Assembly (NCBI GenBank): GCA_025964465.1
Contig: JAOPYS010000226.1
Coordinates: 1 to 10,876, forward strand
Length of the DNA stretch: 10,876 nt
Direction of reading: 5' to 3'
Source: Thermoleophilia bacterium
Lineage (GTDB): Bacteria; Actinomycetota; Thermoleophilia; Gaiellales; SKUG01
In this document: positions 5,729 through 10,876 of the stretch, in pieces
How the letters are laid out: each line of letters opens with the position of its first letter
How positions within the stretch are numbered: the first letter of the stretch is position 1
Notes under the pieces: model-generated
What the model saw: only the letters and a program-made list of their open reading frames with translations
Databases searched by the model: none
What the model was told of the DNA's origin: nothing
Made by a program: the position numbers and the translations under genes

Positions 5729-8242
5729 TCAGGCGGCGCCGGCGAGGTCGCTGCGGTGGTCGACGAGCGGCCGTGTGGCCGTGGTCGACGAGGAGGATGA
5801 CCCGAGCTGGAACCGCGCGGTGGTGCGCGTCAGGTCCTCCGCCAGGCGCGCGAGTTCCCCGGAGGAGGCGGCGACCTCCTGCATCGATGCGGTGGTCTGG
5901 CTCGTGGCACTACCGACGCGACCGGTCGCCTCCGCCGCGCGGCGGGTGACCGCCCCTGCCTCGTCCGCGTCGCGGGCGATCTCCTCGACGCGACCGCCGG
6001 CCTCCCGGACCGCCTCGTCGATCTCGTCGAATGCGAGGCGGGCCTCCTGCACGAGCGACGCGCCGTCCGTGGCCTGTCGCGCGGTGCGTTCGATCACGGC
6101 GACGGCCTTGGTGGTCTCGTCCTGCATGCTCGCCACGAGTGACGTCACGGTCGTGGCTGCGCCCTGGCTCTCCTCGGCGAGCTTGCGCACCTCGTCGGCG
6201 ACGACCGCGAACCCGCGACCGGCGTCCCCGGCGCGTGCCGCCTCGATGGCGGCGTTGAGCGCCAGCAGGTTGGTCTGGTCGGAGATCGCGGTGATCGTTC
6301 CGATGATGTCGTCGATGCTGCGACCGTGCTGCTCGAGCGTGCGCATGGTGGCCGTGACGTCGACCGCGGACCGCTCCAGCTCGCCCATGGCGTCGGTGGC
6401 TGCCCCCATCGCGGCCCGACCCGTCGTGCTGCGGTCGATGACCCGCGACGTGGCCTCGCTCGCGCTGACCGTGCGCTCGGCGACCTGGTCGAGCAGGCGC
6501 AGCTGCTCGGTCGCCCCGACCTCGAGTTCGGCGACCTGCGCGGTCGCGGATTCCATGTCGCCGGTGACCTCGCTGCTCGTCGCCGACAGCTGCTCGGACG
6601 CCGCGCTCATGGCGTGCGCGCTCTCGGAGATGTCGCCGATCACCCCGCGAAGGTTCTCCGTCATGCGGCGGAACGCCTGGCCCAGCACGTCTCCGTCGCC
6701 GCGCGGTGTGACATCGGTGCCGAGGTCGCCGCGCGCGATGCGGTCGGCCACGGCCGCCTGCTCCGCGATATGGGTGCCGAGGTCCGCGAACTCCACGCCC
6801 GCGGTCTGTGACATGTCGCGAAGGTAGGCGACGGTCTCGAGCAGCGCGGCGCCGAGCGCGTCGCGCTCCGAGCGCAGGCGCGGCTCCACGGAGACGTCGC
6901 CGCGCGACAGGGCCTCGGCGACGGCCGCGGTCTCCTGGAGGTACCGGACCATGTCCTGGAAGGCCGACCCCAGCTCGTCGCGGTCGCCGCGCAGGGCGAC
7001 CTCCACCTGCACGTCCCCCTGGGCGATCTGCTTGGCCGCGCTGGCCGTCTCGCGCAGGCCGTCCGCCATGACGCGGAACGAGTCCGCCATGCGACCGATC
7101 TCGTCGCGCGACGAGACGGCCAGCTCCCCGTCGAGCTCACCGCGGCCGATGCGCTCGCTCGCGCCGAGCAGGCTGCGCAGGGCGGAGCGGACCGACTGGT
7201 AGAACGCGCCGAACAGCAGTGCGGCGAGCACGAGCGCGATGCCGGCGACGATGAGCATCGTTCGCGTGGCCGCGGCGAACCCGGCGAGGCGATCGACCGT
7301 CAGGTAGTCGAGCTGCTTCGAGGTGGAGCCCTGCAGCTGGACGAGCGCGTCCTCGGTGGCGGTGGCGAGTGTGGCGGCCTCGTCGGCCTTCACCGAGCCG
7401 TGCACCGCCGCGGTGACGTTCTGGTTGAAGGCCTTGTACGCGCGCAGGTAGGCGGCGAGGTCACCGTCGATCCGGTCCTTCCAGACCGCCTTCTGGTCGG
7501 TCGAACCGAGTGACGTCGTGTAGTTGCCCTCGAGCGTGCCGTGGTTGAAGTCGATCGACCCGCTGATCCGGCTCAGCTCGAGGCGCCGCTCGAACAGGGC
7601 GTTGCCGGTGAGGTGCTCGAGGGTGATCACCTGCTCGAGGTCGGCAGCCTGGCCCGCCAGCACGTCCAGCGTGACGAGCCGGATGACGTGGCTGTCCATG
7701 AGGTAGTACGTGTCGAGGTCGGGGTCGAGGATCAGGTTGGAGATGTTGCCGGCCTGCAGCACGAGCGCGAGGGAGTCGTCGGCGATGCCGTTCCACTCCT
7801 CGTAGGCCGCGCTGGGCGTCGCGAACTCGGCGGTCTTCGCGGAGTCGATGCGGCCGGCGAGCGCCTCGTACAGCTTCGTCGTCTGCAGCTCGGCGCCGTC
7901 GCGGGCGTCCTCGCGGGCGAGGTCGTCCATCGCCGCGGCGAGCCTGGTCTCGGCCACGTCAAGCTGTGCCTGGGCGCCGTCTGCACCGCCCGCGCGCCGG
8001 ATGGCGGCCGAGCGCGCCTTGGCGATGCCGTCCACGACGGCGGTGCCGGGCTTGATGTAGCGGATGCCGACGCGCTCCTTGGAGCTGAAGTCGGTGTTGG
8101 TGCGCTGCACGCCCAGGTAGGACCACCCGACGTAGGCGAGCGGTGCGAGCAGCACCAACGCGATCACGACGAATTTGGACGCGAAGGACAATCGGTCCAT
8201 GAGGGCTCGGGCGGGGGCGAGGGGATAGCTGATTGCGCGCAT
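5729..8242 (-). CDS. Methyl-accepting chemotaxis protein with four tandem HAMP-like units
   Basis: The 837-residue receptor has a first membrane helix at about 21-44 and a second at about 328-350. Between them is an extracytoplasmic sensor of about 280 residues, predominantly helical, containing LDPDLDTYYLMD (172-183). Four HAMP-like units follow (about 351-403, 404-440, 441-475 and 497-535), each with an R/Q-G-D/E-hydrophobic opening and a later D-x-L/I-G turn. The MCP signalling hairpin follows, with the conserved tip IEAARAGDAGRGFAVVADEVRKLAEES (about 666-692), where it contacts CheA and CheW. The C-terminus is Ser/Thr-rich and lacks an NWETF-type CheR tether. ATG 8242 is chosen for the GAAGGA upstream; ATG 8275 is longer but lacks this. 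The ligand cannot be predicted. It follows the trehalose synthase-like gene after 60 nt. No che genes are in the window. Confidence 0.95.
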   Translation of the reverse strand: MRAISYPLAPARALMDRLSFASKFVVIALVLLAPLAYVGWSYLGVQRTNTDFSSKERVGIRYIKPGTAVVDGIAKARSAAIRRAGGADGAQAQLDVAETRLAAAMDDLAREDARDGAELQTTKLYEALAGRIDSAKTAEFATPSAAYEEWNGIADDSLALVLQAGNISNLILDPDLDTYYLMDSHVIRLVTLDVLAGQAADLEQVITLEHLTGNALFERRLELSRISGSIDFNHGTLEGNYTTSLGSTDQKAVWKDRIDGDLAAYLRAYKAFNQNVTAAVHGSVKADEAATLATATEDALVQLQGSTSKQLDYLTVDRLAGFAAATRTMLIVAGIALVLAALLFGAFYQSVRSALRSLLGASERIGRGELDGELAVSSRDEIGRMADSFRVMADGLRETASAAKQIAQGDVQVEVALRGDRDELGSAFQDMVRYLQETAAVAEALSRGDVSVEPRLRSERDALGAALLETVAYLRDMSQTAGVEFADLGTHIAEQAAVADRIARGDLGTDVTPRGDGDVLGQAFRRMTENLRGVIGDISESAHAMSAASEQLSATSSEVTGDMESATAQVAELEVGATEQLRLLDQVAERTVSASEATSRVIDRSTTGRAAMGAATDAMGELERSAVDVTATMRTLEQHGRSIDDIIGTITAISDQTNLLALNAAIEAARAGDAGRGFAVVADEVRKLAEESQGAATTVTSLVASMQDETTKAVAVIERTARQATDGASLVQEARLAFDEIDEAVREAGGRVEEIARDADEAGAVTRRAAEATGRVGSATSQTTASMQEVAASSGELARLAEDLTRTTARFQLGSSSSSTTATRPLVDHRSDLAGAA

Positions 8243-8245
8243 GGT

Positions 8246-8288
8246 GAGGGTCCTTCGTGGGGTGATGCACCCCAATCGACCGACCCTC
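8246..8288 (-). promoter_or_regulatory. Nested inverted repeats overlapping the chemoreceptor RBS
   Basis: An outer pair of perfect 7-bp arms (GAGGGTC 8246-8252, GACCCTC 8282-8288) encloses an inner perfect 7-bp hairpin TGGGGTG-ATG-CACCCCA (8258-8274). In the minus-strand transcript the 3' outer arm begins within the AAGGA ribosome-binding site and ends 3 nt before the ATG of the chemoreceptor gene. The structure starts 15 nt past the stop of the trehalose synthase-like gene. It may end most treS transcripts or limit translation of the receptor; no U-tract follows. Confidence 0.5.
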
Positions 8289-8302
8289 TCGGAACTTGAC
8301 GG

Positions 8303-10606
8303 TCAGTCCGCGGATTGACCTCGCCCGAGCAACGCGGCCCCGCCCGCCCCGACTGCCGCCCCGCCACCGAAGCTGAGGACCCCGTCGCGCACCGCGTGCG
8401 ACGCCTGCTCCGCCCCCGCCGTGCCGGACCCACCCGCGCTTGCGGCGACCGGTTCGGCGATGCCGTCAGCGCCGATGCGGAACCAGCGGACGCCGTACGG
8501 CTCGAGCTCCACCTCGGTGGGCAGTGCGCCCTCGACCTTCGTGCCGTCCGTGCTGAAGAGGTGCTCGGCCTGGCGGCCGCCATAGCGCGACAGGTCCACC
8601 GTCGAGGTGACACGCTCGGGCGAGAGGTTCGTGACGGCGACGACGGTCGAGTCCTTCGTCGCTCGCTCGATCGCCAGCACGCTCTGGTGCCCGGTCTCGA
8701 GCACGTCGGGTCGTCCGGTCTGCAGCTCGGGGATCGACTTGCGGACCGAGAGCAGCTCGCGCGTGCGGTTGAGCACCGAGGTGGGGTCGGCCTCCTGCGC
8801 GGCGACGCTGACGAGCCGTGCCGCCTCCTTGGCGTCGTGCACGGGCACGCCCATCTCCCGCACCCGGTCCGGATGCGCCGCGGAGAAGCCGCCGTTGACC
8901 GTGTCGTCCCAGACCATCGGCGTGCGCAGCCCGTCGCGGTCGAACAGGCCATGTGCCTTCGTCAGGCCGATCTCGTCACCCTGGTACAGGACGGGCGACC
9001 CGCCCTCGCTCAGCAGCATCGCGAGGTGCATGCGCTGGGCAGCCTTGTTGAGCGCCGGGTCGTCGTGGTGGCCGACCGCGTCGGCGGCCCGCAGCTTCAG
9101 GCCGAGGTTGATCGGCGCCTCCGGATCGGGCCGGATGCCGTGTGCAGGCGACCCGTCCCGGAACAGGGACCAGAGCCGCTCGCGCTCCCCCTCGGGGACG
9201 CGGTCGTCGAACTCCTTGGCGATCTTCTCCAGGGTGAGCTCGTCGTGGTTGCGGATGAAGTTCGCCCACGCAGCGCCGTCCGGCAGGTCGCGGGTCTCGA
9301 GGATCGCGTTGGCGATGTGCGTCTTGTCGCGGTCCCAGTGCGAGCGCCAGCGGGCCGGCATGTTCACGAAGCCGAACCCGAGGTGCACCTCGTCGTTGAC
9401 GCCGCCACCGACGCCATCGCCGCCGAAGTACTCGAGGGTCTCGCGCTTGGGCATGTTCGCCTCGCCCAGGAAGATACGGTCGGAGTACTTGGACTCCATC
9501 GACGAGCGCAGGTCCTTGAGGAACTGGTGCGTCTCGTCGAGGTTCTCGCCCTGGAAGGGCAGGCCGTTGTGCGCCCACGTGCCCTCGCGCTCGAACAGGT
9601 ACGGCACGGCATCGAGGCGGAAGCCGTCGACGCCCTTGTCGGCCCAGAAGTCGAGGACGCCCTCCATCTCCTTGCGGATCGCCGGGTTGTCGTAGTTGAG
9701 GTCCGGCTGCTCCTTGAAGAAGCGGTGCCAGTACCACCCCTTGGCGTCGTCGTTCCACGTCCAGTTGGAGGGCTCGAAGTCCTGGAAGATGACGCGCGTG
9801 TCCTCGAAGAGCTTGGGTGGACCCTGCTCCTTCGTGGTGCTGAAGTTCCAGACGTACTTCGTGGCGTTGTCGTCGACGAGCCGCTGGACGGCGGCCTCGC
9901 CACCGGTGGCCCGCGTCTTCTGCAGCAGGGCGAGGTCCTCGCCGAACCACGGGTGCTTGATCGACGTGTGGTTGGCGACGAGCTCGGTGATGACGCGGAT
10001 GCCGCGCTTGTGGGACTCCGCCACGAAGGACTCGAAGTCCGCCATCGAGCCGAAGCGTGGATCGACCGCCTTGAAGTCGGTGATGTCGTAGCCGCCGTCC
10101 TTGCCCCCGCTGGGGTAGTGCGGCTTGATCCAGATCGCGTCGACTCCGAGGCTCTCCACGTGGTCGAGCTTCTCGGTGATGCCGCTGAAATCCCCGTGCC
10201 CGTCGCCGTTGGCGTCGCGGAACGCGCGCGTGTCGATCTCCATGATCGACGCCTTCTGGTGCCAGAGCGGGTCGCGCGGCATGCCATTGGACACTCGTCC
10301 CTCGGCGTCGCGCAGCACGCCGGCCGCATCGCGCGTGATGCCCTCGGGGAGGCCGAGGGTGGGTGGCTTGCCGCGAGTGACCGCGGTGACGCCGTCCATC
10401 GCGTGCGACCACGTCTGCAGCGTGTGCCCGACGCCGCACTCGTGGACCAGCACCTGGTTCGAGGCCAGGGTCGGCAGCTCGGCTCCCGGACTGACCTTGA
10501 TGGAACTCAGCAGCCGCCCCGCCCCACCGCCCGCGCCGATTTCGGGCGCGACGTCGCGCGCCACGGCCGTGCCGAAGGTGCGCAGTGCACTGAGCGATTC
10601 CAACAT
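8303..10606 (-). CDS. treS: GH13 trehalose synthase-like enzyme with extra terminal segments
   Basis: The core (about 111-710) matches trehalose synthase, which interconverts maltose and trehalose in the cytosol. DPLWHQKASIMEIDTRAF opens the barrel and is followed by the Ca-site sequence DANGDGHGDF (131-140). GVDGFRLDAVPYL carries the nucleophile Asp332, FLGEAN carries the acid/base Glu382, and FIRNHDE carries Asp455. The DFEPSNWTWNDDAKGWYWHRFF stretch (276-297) is typical of TreS rather than other GH13 enzymes. Region I reads ELVANH (208-213), with Glu208 where family members usually have Asp. Two parts are unusual: about 110 N-terminal residues without recognised domain, and about 55 C-terminal residues with a hydrophobic Gly/Ala stretch (743-760). 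The ATG at 10606 is backed by GGGGGGAAG. No maltokinase or glgE is adjacent. Another alpha-glucan or maltose-acting GH13 activity is possible. Confidence 0.88.
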   Translation of the reverse strand: MLESLSALRTFGTAVARDVAPEIGAGGGAGRLLSSIKVSPGAELPTLASNQVLVHECGVGHTLQTWSHAMDGVTAVTRGKPPTLGLPEGITRDAAGVLRDAEGRVSNGMPRDPLWHQKASIMEIDTRAFRDANGDGHGDFSGITEKLDHVESLGVDAIWIKPHYPSGGKDGGYDITDFKAVDPRFGSMADFESFVAESHKRGIRVITELVANHTSIKHPWFGEDLALLQKTRATGGEAAVQRLVDDNATKYVWNFSTTKEQGPPKLFEDTRVIFQDFEPSNWTWNDDAKGWYWHRFFKEQPDLNYDNPAIRKEMEGVLDFWADKGVDGFRLDAVPYLFEREGTWAHNGLPFQGENLDETHQFLKDLRSSMESKYSDRIFLGEANMPKRETLEYFGGDGVGGGVNDEVHLGFGFVNMPARWRSHWDRDKTHIANAILETRDLPDGAAWANFIRNHDELTLEKIAKEFDDRVPEGERERLWSLFRDGSPAHGIRPDPEAPINLGLKLRAADAVGHHDDPALNKAAQRMHLAMLLSEGGSPVLYQGDEIGLTKAHGLFDRDGLRTPMVWDDTVNGGFSAAHPDRVREMGVPVHDAKEAARLVSVAAQEADPTSVLNRTRELLSVRKSIPELQTGRPDVLETGHQSVLAIERATKDSTVVAVTNLSPERVTSTVDLSRYGGRQAEHLFSTDGTKVEGALPTEVELEPYGVRWFRIGADGIAEPVAASAGGSGTAGAEQASHAVRDGVLSFGGGAAVGAGGAALLGRGQSAD

Positions 10607-10792
10607 GTGCTTCCCCCCGAAAGCTCCCCTGCCGAGGTATCGAGGAGGACCCCGGCTGCGTTTCGTCCGGTCGTGGGAGGGATGGCGGGGTGACGGGTCC
10701 GGGACGATGAGGCGGTCGCGTCACGACCTGGCCATGCACATGTTGCGGGCCTCGCGCGGAGACCGGGACTGGCGCCGTCGCGCCGCAGCGGC

Positions 10793-10798
10793 TAGAGT
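10793..10798 (+). promoter_or_regulatory. Candidate -10 element for the tRNA gene
   Basis: TAGAGT fits TANNNT and ends 11 nt before the first base of the tRNA, so a transcript would carry a very short 5' leader for RNase P to remove. The -35 region is GC-rich and unconvincing. The rest of 10607-10792, between the divergent treS-like gene and the tRNA, holds only a small 5-bp dyad (GGTCG/CGACC, 10714-10728). Confidence 0.45.
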
Positions 10799-10809
10799 TC
10801 AGCAGCACT

Positions 10810-10876
10810 GCGGGTATGGTGAAATGGTATCACGCCGGCTTCCCAAGCCTGAAGCGCGGGTTCGATTCCCGCTACC
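10810..10876 (+). tRNA. tRNA-Gly (anticodon CCC), 3' end cut by the window
   Basis: The acceptor strand GCGGGTA (10810-10816) would pair with the TACC... that runs off the edge. The D-arm is GTGA/TCAC (10819-10822 with 10830-10833). The anticodon loop TTCCCAA (10840-10846) puts CCC at 10842-10844, reading GGG codons for glycine. The variable region is 4 nt, and the T-arm GCGGG-TTCGATT-CCCGC is perfect. The anticodon stem CCGGC/GCCTG has one C-U mismatch at the second pair (positions 28-42). About 4-7 nt of the 3' end lie outside the window. Confidence 0.95.

Noticed and set aside
8315..10693. A 792-codon open frame on the plus strand, longer than the treS-like gene it overlaps
   Set aside because: Its translation is compositionally skewed with no domain signature, while the opposite strand holds every GH13 catalytic motif. 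Long antisense frames are expected in GC-rich coding DNA.
10810..10876. tRNA gene as possible integration site for a mobile element
   Set aside because: No integrase, excisionase or direct repeat of the tRNA 3' end is visible, and that end is outside the window.

Overview
The window is high-GC, gene-dense chromosomal DNA from what looks like a free-living actinobacterium. Very GC-rich third codon positions, frequent GTG/TTG starts, a YchJ/SEC-C protein, a trehalose synthase and a chemoreceptor together fit Thermoleophilia-type soil Actinomycetota (Solirubrobacter, Conexibacter or Patulibacter relatives). That placement is inference from gene style, not a match to a named genome. I see no insertion sequence, integrase, CRISPR array, toxin-antitoxin pair or prophage.

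Left part (1-2883). A minus-strand pair of unrecognised genes occupies 1-400: a small 81-residue protein, and a longer one cut by the window edge that starts on a TTG overlapping the first gene's stop. Upstream of them (447-474) is the clearest sigma-70-like promoter of the window. Next come an orphan type IV prepilin-like gene (minus, 550-1056) and, divergent from it, a YchJ-family protein with a SEC-C motif at each end (plus, 1157-1663). That gene converges on a small double zinc-ribbon protein (minus), which lies just downstream of a LysR-type regulator (minus, 1981-2883).

Middle part (2884-5728). An unusually AT-rich control region with nested inverted repeats (2921-2950) separates the LysR gene from a divergent 153-residue protein of unknown function (plus). 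After two back-to-back hairpins comes a one-span membrane protein with a Gly/Tyr-rich outer part (plus, 3748-4308). It converges on a protein made only of two cyclic-nucleotide-binding domains (minus, 4318-5199). Divergent from that is a cold-shock protein gene (plus, 5430-5633) with a leader of about 95 nt and a perfect 14-bp hairpin behind it.

Right part (5729-10876). Two large minus-strand genes lie 60 nt apart: a trehalose synthase-like GH13 enzyme (8303-10606) with extra N- and C-terminal segments, and downstream of it a methyl-accepting chemoreceptor (5729-8242) with four HAMP-like units in a row. The gap between them holds a nested dyad that reaches into the chemoreceptor's ribosome-binding site. 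The window ends inside a plus-strand tRNA-Gly(CCC).

Most of the region is housekeeping and stress/signalling content: cold shock, trehalose, cNMP sensing, chemotaxis and pilus. No obvious multi-gene new system is visible. The most unusual items are the treS-chemoreceptor pair with its RBS-overlapping dyad, the modified trehalose synthase, the poly-HAMP receptor, the effector-less tandem cNMP protein and the promoter-driven small gene pair at the left edge.
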